Below, piece by piece: positions 10,013-21,391 of a DNA stretch of 64,000 nt. Within the stretch, counting starts at the first letter, position 1, and the number at the start of each line of letters is the position of its first letter. The stretch spans positions 33,480 to 97,479 of the forward strand of contig JAEYTO010000069.1 in assembly GCA_023433925.1 (NCBI GenBank), given 5' to 3'. The translations under genes and the position numbers were made by a program. Below the pieces are notes generated by a model that saw only the letters and a program-made list of their open reading frames with translations, ran no database searches and was not told the origin of the DNA. The stretch comes from Pseudomonadota bacterium (lineage in GTDB: Bacteria; Desulfobacterota; Desulfovibrionia; Desulfovibrionales; Desulfovibrionaceae).

Positions 10013-10732
10013 TCAATCCTCCAGGAAGTACTCCACCGTGGTCACCACGCGGATCTGCTTGATCTCCGGGGTGAAGGGGTCGCGGTCGCCGATGGAGAAG
10101 TAGCCCTGGGTGGCGCGGCGTATGGCGCCCACCTGGCTTCCCGAGTCGCGGGCGAACTGGTCGGCCGCCGCGCGGGCGTCCCTGGTGGCCTGGGCGATCA
10201 TCTCGGGCTTGATGTCGTTGAGCTTCGTGAATTCGAAGCGCGGCTGGTACTCGTAGTTGTGCACGAGCACCACGCCCTTGGCCACGAGCGCGCCGGCCTC
10301 GGCCATGGCCTTCTTGACCGTGTCCGGCGAGCCCGAGCGCACCGTGAGCACGCCCTGGGCCGAGTAGCGGTTGGCGGGCAGGTCCTGGGGGCGCATGCCC
10401 ATGGCGTGATGATCCATGATGCGCGGGGCGGCCAGGGTGGCCTCGGCCTCGCCCAGGCCTTGGTCCTTGAGGAATGCGCGGATGGCCTGCTCCTGGCGGG
10501 ACAGGTCCTCCTGCACGCCCGTCAGGGAATCGCCGGCCGCGCTGAAGCTGATGGGCCACATGGCCAGGTCGGCGGCGACCTCGCGCTCGGCCAGACCCTT
10601 GACGGTCACGTAGCGGTCATAGGCCTTGAACTCGGCCAACGCGCCGCCGAGCAGCCAGGCCGCGACGATCATGCCGGCGGCCAGGAACAGGCCGAGGAAG
10701 AAGATGGAAGGGTTGCGGTCGGTGTTGGGCAT
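10013..10732 (-). CDS. SIMPL domain protein (DUF541)
   Basis: A 239-residue protein of the SIMPL/DUF541 family. Residues about 9-31 form a hydrophobic signal or anchor, and the rest should face the periplasm. Family features include YVTVKGLAEREVAADLAMW after the membrane segment, VQEDLSRQEQAIRAFLKDQGL, and VLVHNYEYQPRFEFTKLNDIKPEMIAQAT. Family members are oxidative-stress related or of unknown function, so none is assigned here. Convergent with the gene at 8511, from which it is separated by two hairpin-forming GC-rich segments (about 9938-9955 and 9963-9982). Confidence 0.8.
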   Translation of the reverse strand: MPNTDRNPSIFFLGLFLAAGMIVAAWLLGGALAEFKAYDRYVTVKGLAEREVAADLAMWPISFSAAGDSLTGVQEDLSRQEQAIRAFLKDQGLGEAEATLAAPRIMDHHAMGMRPQDLPANRYSAQGVLTVRSGSPDTVKKAMAEAGALVAKGVVLVHNYEYQPRFEFTKLNDIKPEMIAQATRDARAAADQFARDSGSQVGAIRRATQGYFSIGDRDPFTPEIKQIRVVTTVEYFLED

Positions 10733-10817
10733 GGAGCGCTCCTGAGATGATAATCGCGATTCTCGAATGGGCCTGTGAGAGGGAGGAACCCTTTCCTGGT
10801 TGATTTACAGACAGGCT

Positions 10818-11150
10818 CTAGCTTGAATATACGCAGATGCTGCCGGAACCAGATTCCTCTCGCGAAAAGCGGTCGCGAATGGTGATCGAGATATCCTGAT
10901 TGAGGCATGCCAGCCATGAGAGCAGCCTCTCGACCGTAACCAGGTCAAGACGCCCTTTCAACACCTTCGATATCGTGGGCTGATCTGTTTTGCAGCGCTT
11001 GGCGACTTCTTTCTGGGTCAGATTGTGTAACTTCATCACCGCCTTGAGGTTCAGGACGAGCCGGGCCTTGATGGAACTTTCCTCCGGGTTCGGAAGCCCA
11101 AGGTCGCCAAAGACATTGCCACTGCTGGGGATTATATCGTTCCTGCTCAT
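10818..11150 (-). CDS. XRE-family antitoxin (HigA-like)
   Basis: A 110-residue helix-turn-helix protein. The XRE domain spans about residues 30-92, with recognition-helix region NLTQKEVAKRCKTDQPTISK and KGRLDLVTVERLLSWLACLN. This is the HigA_2/antitoxin-type layout of about 100 residues. It should neutralise the toxin encoded just upstream and repress the shared promoter. Its ATG (11150) overlaps the toxin stop by 4 bp, so the two are translationally coupled with toxin first, as in other higBA loci. Base composition is less GC-rich than the flanking genes, consistent with acquisition. Confidence 0.8.
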   Translation of the reverse strand: MSRNDIIPSSGNVFGDLGLPNPEESSIKARLVLNLKAVMKLHNLTQKEVAKRCKTDQPTISKVLKGRLDLVTVERLLSWLACLNQDISITIRDRFSREESGSGSICVYSS

Positions 11151-11494
11151 TGCGAATCCTCCTGATCCATTTGCCTAGCCTTGGCCAGGCGTTGCCTGAT
11201 CAGTTCCATATCCGGTCTTGGAGTCGCGATGCCGTGCTTGGACTTCTTCTGAAATGCGTGAAGAACGTAAATTCCTTTCTTGAGCTTCACGGTGTACACG
11301 GCTCTATACGCATCACCATCAAAACTGCTGACGATTTCAAATACTCCGCTATCCAACCCCTTGAGAGGTTTGGTGTTATCAGCGTTGCCTCCAGCCTGTG
11401 CCGTATAGAGGGCAAACCCCATCTCGACCCGGACCGCTTCGGGAAAATCCTTGAGACGGGTAAGGCTGTCACCTATCCAAAACAGTGATCTCAT
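11147..11494 (-). CDS. RelE/HigB-type toxin (phage Gp49-like)
   Basis: A 115-residue protein of the Gp49/HigB (DUF891) toxin group, expected to cut mRNA on the ribosome. Family signature: an N-terminal WIGDSLTRLKDFPEAVRVEMG, a central strand DGDAYRAVYTVKLKKGIYVLHAFQKKS, and a C-terminal DMELIRQRLAKAR. The segment YVLHAFQKKSK is characteristic of this group. No ribosome site is seen before ATG 11494, and a possible -10 hexamer lies only about 7 bp upstream, so the transcript may be nearly leaderless. First gene of the pair. Confidence 0.8.
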   Translation of the reverse strand: MRSLFWIGDSLTRLKDFPEAVRVEMGFALYTAQAGGNADNTKPLKGLDSGVFEIVSSFDGDAYRAVYTVKLKKGIYVLHAFQKKSKHGIATPRPDMELIRQRLAKARQMDQEDSQ

Positions 11495-11500
11495 GGCCAG

Positions 11501-11529
11501 ATATTATGGTAGGTTTGCCATTAAAGCAA
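11501..11529 (-). promoter_or_regulatory. Possible promoter of the toxin-antitoxin pair
   Basis: On the minus strand TTGCTT is followed after 17 bases by TAATAT (+ strand atatta at 11501-11506). The expected start of transcription falls at or next to the toxin ATG (11494). Confidence 0.4.
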
Positions 11530-11579
11530 GGTGCGGACAACAGGGCGATTCGGCCAGGCGACGGAAGAAGGATCCACTT

Positions 11580-13334
<1,755 letters not shown>

Positions 13335-13338
13335 GCCG

Positions 13339-13860
13339 TCAGCCAAGCTCCTTGTGCCCGAGCGCCTTGTGATAGACGACCATGTCGTCGCCGGGCCGGT
13401 AGTGGTCCTTGACCCTGCGGGCCTCGACGAAGCCGTTGCGCTCGTAGAAGCGGCGCGTGGGCGCATACAGCTCGCGGCCCGAGGTCTCGGCCACGAGCAG
13501 TTCGCAGCCCATGGCCCGCGCGCGCTCCTCGGTCAGGCGCAGGAGCGTGGCCCCGAGCCCTCCGCCGCGTCGCCCCGCGCTCACGGCGATCCAGTAGAGG
13601 TCGAACTGGGTCGGGTCGGCGTCGCTCGGGCCGTGGCACGTATAGCCGAGCATCGCGCCCCCGGAGCCCGCGTCCTCCAGGAAGAGAAAATGATACCCGC
13701 TGGCGAGGCCTTTCTCAAGCCGTTCGATGACAATCTCTTCCGCGATGTCGATCTCGTCGGGATAGAAGAAGCCCGTGGACTCGACAATGGCGCGCACGGC
13801 GGCGCGGTCGCCGGGGCGGACTTCCTCGCGGGTGGAGAGGCCGGAGGGCAGGGCGGTCAT
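13339..13860 (-). CDS. GNAT family N-acetyltransferase
   Basis: A 173-residue stand-alone acetyltransferase. The acetyl-CoA binding motif is GRRGGGLGATLLRLTEERA at about 103-121, preceded by strand LYWIAVSAG and followed by YAPTRRFYERNGFVEARR near the C-terminus. ATG 13860 overlaps the stop of the upstream ATP-grasp gene (ATGA), so the start is well supported. Position after an aminomutase and two ligases suggests it acetylates an amine made by the operon, possibly a beta-lysine derivative; this is inference. Confidence 0.85.
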   Translation of the reverse strand: MTALPSGLSTREEVRPGDRAAVRAIVESTGFFYPDEIDIAEEIVIERLEKGLASGYHFLFLEDAGSGGAMLGYTCHGPSDADPTQFDLYWIAVSAGRRGGGLGATLLRLTEERARAMGCELLVAETSGRELYAPTRRFYERNGFVEARRVKDHYRPGDDMVVYHKALGHKELG

Positions 13861-14903
13861 GCCGATGCGCACCCCTTGGGCGACTGGACCGGCCTGCCGT
13901 CGCGCGCGCCGGCCGCGCCCATGTCCAGGACGCGGCGCACGAGGGCCGTGTAGTCCAGACCCGCCCGTTCCGCGGCGGCCGCCAGGCCCGCGTCTGGAGA
14001 CAGGCAGGGATTGGCGTTCACGTCGATGATCCAGGGCCTGCCGTCCTCGGATACGCGGAAGTCCACGCGCGCGTAGCCGGCCAGGCCGAAGGCCCGCCAG
14101 CAGGCCAGGGTGGCCTCGGTGAGCCGCGCGAGCAGGTCGGCGTCCTTGGCCGGGAAGTCGAAGCGCCGCTGCGTGTTCTCGTACTCGAAGGAGTCCTCGT
14201 CCCACTTGGCCTTGTAGCCCACGATGCGCAGCCGCTCCCTGGAGAAGCCCCGGAAGACGATCTCGGCGTGGGGCAGCACCTCGGGGCCGCCTGGACCTTC
14301 GATCACGGCGATGTTGAACTCGCGGCCGTCCACGTAGCCTTCGGCGAACCAGTGGCCGCCGTGGCGCTCGCGGCGGCGCGCCAGCGGCCTGGCCAGATCG
14401 GCGGGCGAGGCGGCCATGACCACCGAGGTTTCGTCCAGGCCGAGGGAGGCGTGCTCATGGACCGACTTGAGGATGTAGCGGCCGGGCGCGAAGCCCGCCT
14501 CCTCGGGCCGGCCCTCGGGTCCTCCTGATTGTCCTTCGGACCAGGGCGGCGTGGGCAGGCCGGCGGCCGTGAGCACGCGCTTGCAGGCCAGTTTGCTCGT
14601 GGCGAGCATCATGGCCTCGCTTCCGCAGCCGGTGAAGGCCAGGCCCATGTGCTCCAGGAGCGCCGGACCCAAATGAGCCAGCCGCGAGCTGCCGCCCAGA
14701 TCCTCCACGAGGTTGAATACGCAGTCCGGTCGCATGGCCGCGAGGGTTCCGCGGGCGTCGTCCAGGTCGAGGGAGAAGGCCACGCCCATGGGCTCGTGGT
14801 CCAGGTCGAAGAGCGCCTTGCGCACGGCTCTGACCTGGACCAGCGTGTCGGCCTCGTCCGGGCGGTCGCCCGCGGGCAGGTTGTGCAGAATGGCCACGCG
14901 CAC
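13857..14903 (-). CDS. ATP-grasp ligase, D-Ala-D-Ala-ligase-like (second copy)
   Basis: A 348-residue ATP-grasp protein. Seen: N-terminal RVAILHNLPAG, CVFNLVEDLGG, a central domain with GRYILKSVHEHASLGLDE (ATP-lysine and glycine-rich region), FAEGYVDGREFNIAV, and the metal-binding C-terminus YARVDFRVSEDG followed by WIIDVNANPCLSPDAG. These are Ddl-family landmarks, but the protein diverges from true Ddl. GTG 14903 has AGGAG 6-10 bases upstream, and an in-frame extension to 15023 would run into the upstream gene. Predicted to join a carboxylate to an amine via an acyl phosphate; substrates unknown. Confidence 0.8.
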   Translation of the reverse strand: MRVAILHNLPAGDRPDEADTLVQVRAVRKALFDLDHEPMGVAFSLDLDDARGTLAAMRPDCVFNLVEDLGGSSRLAHLGPALLEHMGLAFTGCGSEAMMLATSKLACKRVLTAAGLPTPPWSEGQSGGPEGRPEEAGFAPGRYILKSVHEHASLGLDETSVVMAASPADLARPLARRRERHGGHWFAEGYVDGREFNIAVIEGPGGPEVLPHAEIVFRGFSRERLRIVGYKAKWDEDSFEYENTQRRFDFPAKDADLLARLTEATLACWRAFGLAGYARVDFRVSEDGRPWIIDVNANPCLSPDAGLAAAAERAGLDYTALVRRVLDMGAAGARDGRPVQSPKGCASA

Positions 14904-14913
14904 GGGATGGCTC

Positions 14914-15933
14914 CTAGGTCGCCTGCCCGGCGTCGGGCAGGGGCTTGGCGGCCTTGCCGGGCCGGACGCGCTCCAGGGCCGACTCGACGATGGCCGCGAT
15001 GAGCTCCTGGTAGGGCATGCCATTCAGCCTGCACAGGATGGGCAGGTCCGAGTAGCTCGGGTTGAGCCCGGCCAACGGATTGGCCTCGATGAAGTTGGGC
15101 ACTCCGGCCGCGTCCAGGCGCAGGTCCACGCGGCCGCCGTCGCGGCAGCGCAGGGCGCGCCAGGCGTCCAGGGCGATCCTTTCGGCGGCCTGGGCCTCGG
15201 CGTCCTTGGCCACGCGATAGCTCACGCGCCGTTCCCAGTCCTGCTTGTTGACGTAGCCGTAGGCCGAGGGGTCGGCCTGCTCGCCGAATATGACCTCCAG
15301 GGCTCCCAGGGAGCGGGCCTTGGCTCCTGTGCCGACAATGCCCACGGTCAGCTCGCGGCCGGGCAGGAAGGTCTCCACGAGCACCGGCTGGTCGAAGCGC
15401 GCGATGAGCCGGTCGCAGGCCTCGGCGAGGCCCGCGACGTCGGTCACGCGCGAGGCCGAGCCGATGCCCAGGCCCGTGCCCTCGGCCACCGGCTTGACGA
15501 AGAGCGGATAGGGCAGGTCCACTAGGGCCGCCTCGGACGGGTCCTCGACCACGGCGAAGTCCGGGGTCGGCACGCCGTGCGCGCGCACCACATGCTTGGT
15601 CATGCCCTTGTGCAGGCCCAGGGCCAGCGTCATGGGCTCGGAGAAGGTGTATGGAATGGAGTGCCAGTCCAGCACGCAGGGGATCTGACTTTCGCGGCCG
15701 AAGCCGTGCAGCCCCTCGGCGATGTTGAACACGAGATCCCAGCGCCTGCCGGCGAGCAGGGCGGACATGAGCGCGGGCAGGGAGCCCACGCGCTCGGTCT
15801 CGTGGCCCATGGCGCGCAGAGCGCCCTCGATGGCCGCGACGGTCTCCTCGCAGTCGAACTCGGCCACCTCCTCCTCGGAGAAGCCCATGGCCCGGTAGTC
15901 CTCGCGCAGGTCGTAGCTCAGGCCGACCAGCAT
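14914..15933 (-). CDS. ATP-grasp ligase, D-Ala-D-Ala-ligase-like (first copy)
   Basis: A 339-residue ATP-grasp protein. Landmarks: VGLSYDLREDYRAMG at the N-terminus, DLVFNIAEGLHGFGRESQIP, LFVKPVAEGTGLGIG (ATP loop), VLVETFLPGRELTVGIVG, and the metal site GRVDLRLDAAGVPNFIEANPLAGLNP. It differs clearly from the next ATP-grasp in the operon, so the pair are not a recent tandem copy. A housekeeping role in D-Ala-D-Ala synthesis is possible, because the dcw cluster here has no ddl, but context argues for a role with the aminomutase. The stop of the upstream aminomutase gene overlaps its start region by a 1-bp gap. Confidence 0.82.
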   Translation of the reverse strand: MLVGLSYDLREDYRAMGFSEEEVAEFDCEETVAAIEGALRAMGHETERVGSLPALMSALLAGRRWDLVFNIAEGLHGFGRESQIPCVLDWHSIPYTFSEPMTLALGLHKGMTKHVVRAHGVPTPDFAVVEDPSEAALVDLPYPLFVKPVAEGTGLGIGSASRVTDVAGLAEACDRLIARFDQPVLVETFLPGRELTVGIVGTGAKARSLGALEVIFGEQADPSAYGYVNKQDWERRVSYRVAKDAEAQAAERIALDAWRALRCRDGGRVDLRLDAAGVPNFIEANPLAGLNPSYSDLPILCRLNGMPYQELIAAIVESALERVRPGKAAKPLPDAGQAT

Positions 15934-15934
15934 C

Positions 15935-17233
15935 CTACTTGTCCCCCGCGCCGCAGGCCGGAGCCGTGAGCGGATCGTGGGTGCGGAACTGCTTCTTCTC
16001 GAAGTTGCGCAGCACCAGGTCGTCGCCGTCCTGACCGACGATATAGTCCGGGTTGACCGGGATCTTGCCGCCGCCGCCCGGAGCGTCCACCACGAAGGTC
16101 GGGATGGCGTAGCCCGAGGTATGGCCGCGCAGCCCTTCGATCATCTCCACGCCCTTGGCCACCGAGGTGCGGAAGTGGGCCGTGCCCTGCACCGGGTCGC
16201 AGTGGTAGAGATAGTAGGGCCTGACGCGGTTCTTGAGCAGGCCGTGCATGAGCGACTTGAGGGTCGGCACGTCGTCGTTGACGCCCTTGAGCAGCACGGT
16301 CTGGCTGCCCAGCGGGATGCCGGCGTCGGCCAGGCGCTTGAAGGCCTCGGCCGATTCGGGGCTCAGCTCGCCCGGATGCGCGCAGTGCACGCTGATCATG
16401 AGCGGGTGATAGCGCCGCAGCACGCGCGTGAGCTGCGGGGTGATGCGCTGGGGCAGGACCATGGGGGCCTTGGTGCCCAGGCGCACGATCTCCACGTGCG
16501 GGATGGTCCGCACGCGGCCCAGCAGGTAGTCCAGGGCCGCGTCGGACAGGGTCAGCGGGTCGCCGCCGGACAGGAGCACGTCGCGCACCGTGGGCGTGCG
16601 GGCGATGTAGTCGATGGCCGCGTCCCAGTGCTTGCGATTGCCCGAGGAGCAGGCCCGCTTGCCCACCCTGCGGGAGCGCGTGCAGTAACGGCAGTAGGCC
16701 GCGCAGAAATCCGTGGTCAGGAAGAGCACCCGGTCCGGGTAGCGGTGCACGAGGCCCGGCACGGGGCTGTGGTGATCCTCGCCCAGCGGGTCCTCGGCCT
16801 CGCCGGGGCTCACCAGCCGCTCGAAGCCCGTGGGCACGATGGTGCGGCGCACGCCGTGGTCCGGGCCCTCGTCATGGAACAGGGACAGGTAGTACGGCGT
16901 GATGGCCAGCGGCAGGGGCGCCCCGCCGCTCGCGGCGGCCAGCTCCTCGGCGCTCAGGTCGAGCATGGCGCCGAGATCCTTGTAGGAGGTGATGCGGTTC
17001 TTGAGCTGCCAGCGCCAGTCGTTCCACTGGGCGTCGGCCACCTGGGGATAGAAGCGTGCCCTCAAGGCTTGCGCCTTGGGACCTACTGGAAAGACGGGGC
17101 CCCGGTCCCGGGTCCTGGCGGGGGGGAAGGGGGCGAAGGGTAGTGGGAGGAGCGCCTCGCGCTTCCTCGGCCTTGCGGTGACAACGGATGGCAGAGGTTC
17201 CAGGGGAACGTCGCCGCTGTCCAGCATTTCCAT
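15935..17233 (-). CDS. kamA: Lysine 2,3-aminomutase family radical SAM enzyme
   Basis: A 432-residue radical SAM/PLP enzyme expected to convert L-lysine to L-beta-lysine. The 4Fe-4S motif is C177-AAY-C181-RY-C184. VVDAPGGGGK carries Asp383 and Lys390, matching the spacing of the lysine-binding Asp and PLP-binding Lys of clostridial lysine 2,3-aminomutase (Asp330/Lys337). YLYHCDPVQGTAHFRT places Asp346 at the second substrate aspartate. Glutamate 2,3-aminomutases lose these aspartates, so lysine is the better substrate guess. ATG 17233 is preferred; a second ATG lies two codons later. Second gene of the operon. Confidence 0.9.
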   Translation of the reverse strand: MEMLDSGDVPLEPLPSVVTARPRKREALLPLPFAPFPPARTRDRGPVFPVGPKAQALRARFYPQVADAQWNDWRWQLKNRITSYKDLGAMLDLSAEELAAASGGAPLPLAITPYYLSLFHDEGPDHGVRRTIVPTGFERLVSPGEAEDPLGEDHHSPVPGLVHRYPDRVLFLTTDFCAAYCRYCTRSRRVGKRACSSGNRKHWDAAIDYIARTPTVRDVLLSGGDPLTLSDAALDYLLGRVRTIPHVEIVRLGTKAPMVLPQRITPQLTRVLRRYHPLMISVHCAHPGELSPESAEAFKRLADAGIPLGSQTVLLKGVNDDVPTLKSLMHGLLKNRVRPYYLYHCDPVQGTAHFRTSVAKGVEMIEGLRGHTSGYAIPTFVVDAPGGGGKIPVNPDYIVGQDGDDLVLRNFEKKQFRTHDPLTAPACGAGDK

Positions 17234-17258
17234 GTCCGTCTCGCTTCCTTGTTGCTGT

Positions 17259-17624
17259 TTAAGGTGTCTCCGGACCGCCAGGCTCCTCGGGCTCGGCCTG
17301 CTCGTCCGGTTCGCTCGCTTCCTCGTCGAAAGGCTGTATCGAGGACACCACGAGCAGGGGCATGTCGCCCTCGCGCTGCCGCACGGCACCGGTTACCCGC
17401 ACCAGGTTCTCCTGGTAGAGGTCGAGCTCCTCGCCCATGAGGGCATACACGTCGCCCTCATCCGTCTCCAGGTAGTAGTCCTTGCCGGAGCGGTAGAGGA
17501 TGCCGGCCACGGCCAGCTCCTGCTGGGCCTCGGCCAGGCCGGCCCAGAACAGGGCCAGAGCCAGGGTCGTAGCCAGGATCGGGGCGCCGTGGCTGGCGAG
17601 CGGCGAGACGTGCCAACTACGCAT
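17259..17624 (-). CDS. Small secreted protein, first gene of the aminomutase operon
   Basis: A 121-residue protein with a signal peptide (hydrophobic ATTLALALFWAGL, probable cleavage after AEA near residue 33). The mature part (~35-98) has alternating strands (VAGILYRSGKDYYLETDEGDVYAL, NLVRVTGAVRQREGDMPLLVV) that suggest an OB-fold-like beta barrel. The C-terminus is acidic and Pro/Glu-rich. I do not recognise a named family. It is the promoter-proximal gene after the sigma-54-like site and lies 25 bp before the aminomutase gene. Function unknown. Confidence 0.65.
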   Translation of the reverse strand: MRSWHVSPLASHGAPILATTLALALFWAGLAEAQQELAVAGILYRSGKDYYLETDEGDVYALMGEELDLYQENLVRVTGAVRQREGDMPLLVVSSIQPFDEEASEPDEQAEPEEPGGPETP

Positions 17625-17706
17625 GATGCATTTCCTGTCAATGTCGCGAGGTCATGTCCGCCTGTGCACCCTGAATTTTTCGGCATCGTCCGGCGGGCGC
17701 GCGACA

Positions 17707-17722
17707 TGCTTTCCGCGTGCCA
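17707..17722 (-). promoter_or_regulatory. Sigma-54-type promoter
   Basis: Minus-strand TGGCACGCGGAAAGCA: TGGCACG matches the -24 consensus fully, and the -12 GC is exactly 12 bases from the -24 GG, although the two bases before it are AA rather than TT. Transcription would start near 17696, giving a leader of about 70 bases before ATG 17624. Confidence 0.65.
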
Positions 17723-17792
17723 AGGCAAAGCTCGGGCCAAAACGTAAGGCTTTGTTATAGTTGAAGGATATATATTGTACTTGGAAATAATC

Positions 17793-17807
17793 GGAACTGT
17801 CTGTTCC
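17793..17807. promoter_or_regulatory. Putative activator site 1
   Basis: Perfect palindrome GGAAC-TGTCT-GTTCC, about 70-85 bp upstream of the sigma-54-type promoter, a usual place for an enhancer-binding protein. Confidence 0.5.
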
Positions 17808-17916
17808 TGTGACTGCGGCAAGCCGTGCCCAATATGCGTCACAGGGGCGTAATCAATCAGTCTCATGCGACCAAAGTGGCATGATACGAGTGATTTTGGC
17901 AGGAGATGCTAAAATC

Positions 17917-17931
17917 GGAACAGTGTATTCC
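17917..17931. promoter_or_regulatory. Putative activator site 2
   Basis: GGAAC-AGTGT-ATTCC, the site 1 pattern with one mismatch; flanking bases extend the dyad as CGGAA...TTCCG. Confidence 0.45.
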
Positions 17932-17945
17932 GCCCTGGGGGGATA

Positions 17946-17960
17946 AGAACTTTTTGTTCC
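17946..17960. promoter_or_regulatory. Putative activator site 3
   Basis: AGAAC-TTTTT-GTTCC, the same half-sites and N5 spacing, just past the activator gene stop and 29 bp from site 2. Confidence 0.4.
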
Positions 17961-17962
17961 GA

Positions 17963-19372
<1,410 letters not shown>

Positions 19373-19441
19373 GCCCTTGACCGACCTCCTGTCGCGGCCC
19401 TTGTAAGGCCGGCGCGTGCGCTTGGCAACCTTCGGGGGCGA

Positions 19442-20017
19442 TCAGGCCCGCAGGAGTCCCGCGAGCCTGGCCCAATCCGCCTGGGCCAGCCGCCGCACGG
19501 CCGGGAAGCGCATGGCCGCCGTGGGATGATAAGTGGGCAGCGCGGGGATGCCGGACCCGCCCAGGCCCACGATGCGGCCGTGAAGCTCGGCCATGGGTGT
19601 TTGCAGGCCCAGGAGCGAGCGCACGGCCGGGCCGCCCATGAGCGCCACCATGCGCGGCTCCAGGGCTTCCATCTGCGGCAGGAGCCAGCTCTCGCGGCAG
19701 ACGTCCAGCTCCTCGGGTCTGGGAGTCCGGTTGCCCGGCGGCCGGCACTTGACCGCGGAGGTGATGAAGAAATCCTCGCGGGACAGGCCGAGGGAAGCCA
19801 GGAAGCGGGTCAGGAACGCGCCTGTCCTGCCCACGAAGGGGCGGCCCAGCTCGTCCTCCCGCTCGCCGGGGGCCTCGCCCACGAGCAGGCAGCGCAGGCC
19901 GAAGCCGCCCTCGCCGGGCACGGCGTTGCGGCGGCCTTTGTGCAGCGGGCAGCGCACGCATGCGCGGATGCCCTCGGCCAGTTCAGCCAGCCTGTCCCAG
20001 TCGGGTCCGGCGTCCAC
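19442..20017 (-). CDS. Family 4 uracil-DNA glycosylase
   Basis: A 191-residue iron-sulfur uracil-DNA glycosylase that removes uracil from DNA. Seen: CVRCPLHKGRRNAVPGEG with the first cysteine pair, motif A LLVGEAPGEREDELGRPFVGR, a second Cys pair around KCRPPGNRTPRPEELDVC, and motif B YHPTAAMR. These are type 4 hallmarks. The frame is open far upstream, but GTG 20017 has GGAGGGAACC just before it and gives the normal length of about 190 residues; the upstream stretch overlaps the next gene. Confidence 0.88.
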   Translation of the reverse strand: MDAGPDWDRLAELAEGIRACVRCPLHKGRRNAVPGEGGFGLRCLLVGEAPGEREDELGRPFVGRTGAFLTRFLASLGLSREDFFITSAVKCRPPGNRTPRPEELDVCRESWLLPQMEALEPRMVALMGGPAVRSLLGLQTPMAELHGRIVGLGGSGIPALPTYHPTAAMRFPAVRRLAQADWARLAGLLRA

Positions 20018-20040
20018 GGTTCCCTCCGGCGCGAAGCCTC

Positions 20041-21294
20041 CTACAGCTCCAGCCACTTCCAGCGCCCCGTGTGCGAGGCGTACTGGAAATGGTAGCCCAG
20101 CGGGCCCACGAAGCCCAGGAAGAAGCGATCCTCGCGCGGCCTGTAGCGCCATTCGCTGCCCGCCACGAGCACGGGCGGCAGGAAAGGCGTCTGGGCCGGC
20201 ACGAGCGCCGCCAGGCTGGGCGGGAGGCGGCCCGTGAGCCGGGCATGGGCGTGGATGGCCTGCACGAGCAGCTCTCCCTTGCGCATGGTCTCCATGGCCT
20301 GGCCTTGGGTTTCGCGCAGGCCCAGGTCCAGGCCGCCATAGGCCAGCAGGGCGGCCAGGACCACGGCCGCGCCCAGGCCGCGCGCGCGGGTGGCCCACAG
20401 GAGCACGCTCCCGGCCACGAGGGCGGCGGAGGTGAAATAGTAAGCCAGGAAGCAGGGGGCCAGCGGCGTGAGCGAGTGGCGGCCGGCATAAAAGGCCGGC
20501 GCCGCCAGGACAAGCCCCGCGCCCAGGGCCAGGCCGGCGGCGCGGCCGGGCCGCCAGCGGCCCTGCTCGGCCGGCCCGGCGCGCAGCCGTGCGGCGAGCA
20601 GGGCGGCCAGAGCCAGCAGGCCGGTCACGGCGACCAGGGTCGCGGCCATCCAGGCGAAGTAATCCTTGGGGTACAGGCGCACGATGAGGTGCACGTGCGG
20701 GTTGAAGTTGTATCCGCCGCCCGGGAAGAGCAGGGGATGGAAGGCGGTGAAGAAGAGCGGCCACTCCAGCGCCGACAGGGCCAGGCCCGTGAGCAGCGCC
20801 GGCAGGAGGAGCGCTCCCAGGCGCAGGTCGCGGGCCAGGGGCGTGAGCAGGCTCATGGAAGAGCCCCCGGAGTGATTGGCCGCCTTGCCGCCGGAGCGCC
20901 GGGCCTTGCCCTTGTCCGCGCCCGTCGCCTTGTCACGGGCCGCGCGCCCGACCAGTCCGGGGGCCGCCCGAAGCAGGGCCAGAGCCAGGGCCAAAGCCAG
21001 GGCCGCGAGTCCTGCCCAGCGCAGGCCGGTCAGCAGGGCGGCCACGTCGGCGAAGTGCGCGGCCTCCTTGGGGCCGAAGCCGCCGGGCAGGGAGCCCCGG
21101 CCCAGGAGGAAGCCCATGACGCCCTCGTGCAGGGCCAGGGCGTTCGGCACCCGCGCGGGCACGTCCAGGGCGCGCAGGAACGCGGCCGAGAGCGGGTCGA
21201 ACCGCACGAGGATCTCCAGGCCGAGCACGGCCAGGGCCAGGCTCCAGCACAAGGCGGCGAAGGCGTGGGCAAGGCTGTCGAGAGGTTTGCGCAT
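20041..21294 (-). CDS. DUF1461-like integral membrane protein with pilin-like C-terminus
   Basis: A 417-residue protein with several membrane segments (near residues 10-28, 90-110, 150-170, 210-235, 250-290 and 300-320). The segment FHPLLFPGGGYNFNPHVHL plus IVRLYPKDYF matches the FH-LFF-G-W/LFPE-F pattern of DUF1461 (TIGR01906) proteins. The C-terminal soluble part (GELLVQAIHAHARLTGRLPPSL) resembles the start of pseudopilin globular domains. Function unknown. ATG 21294 is taken because it begins a typical positively charged N-terminus before the first membrane helix; its ribosome site is weak. Confidence 0.6.
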   Translation of the reverse strand: MRKPLDSLAHAFAALCWSLALAVLGLEILVRFDPLSAAFLRALDVPARVPNALALHEGVMGFLLGRGSLPGGFGPKEAAHFADVAALLTGLRWAGLAALALALALALLRAAPGLVGRAARDKATGADKGKARRSGGKAANHSGGSSMSLLTPLARDLRLGALLLPALLTGLALSALEWPLFFTAFHPLLFPGGGYNFNPHVHLIVRLYPKDYFAWMAATLVAVTGLLALAALLAARLRAGPAEQGRWRPGRAAGLALGAGLVLAAPAFYAGRHSLTPLAPCFLAYYFTSAALVAGSVLLWATRARGLGAAVVLAALLAYGGLDLGLRETQGQAMETMRKGELLVQAIHAHARLTGRLPPSLAALVPAQTPFLPPVLVAGSEWRYRPREDRFFLGFVGPLGYHFQYASHTGRWKWLEL

Positions 21295-21391
21295 GGGGTT
21301 CCCGTGGCTTGCTTGGCGAATGGACCGCTTGATCGGTTCTGATCCGTGTAGCAGAAAACGCGGTCGGGACAAAGTCGCCCAGCACGCGCCC

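Larger units (their letters stand above)
17625..17962. other. Regulatory intergenic region of the aminomutase operon
   Basis: A 338-bp gap between the sigma-54 activator gene and its likely target operon, both on the minus strand. It holds a sigma-54-type promoter (17707-17722) and three GGAAC-N5-GTTCC-like palindromes (17793-17807, 17917-17931, 17946-17960). No coding sequence is supported. Confidence 0.65.

Noticed and set aside
8372..10750. A 792-codon plus-strand frame over the MBL-rhodanese gene and beyond
   Set aside because: Low-complexity translation; it overlaps two genes with clear domains in other frames.
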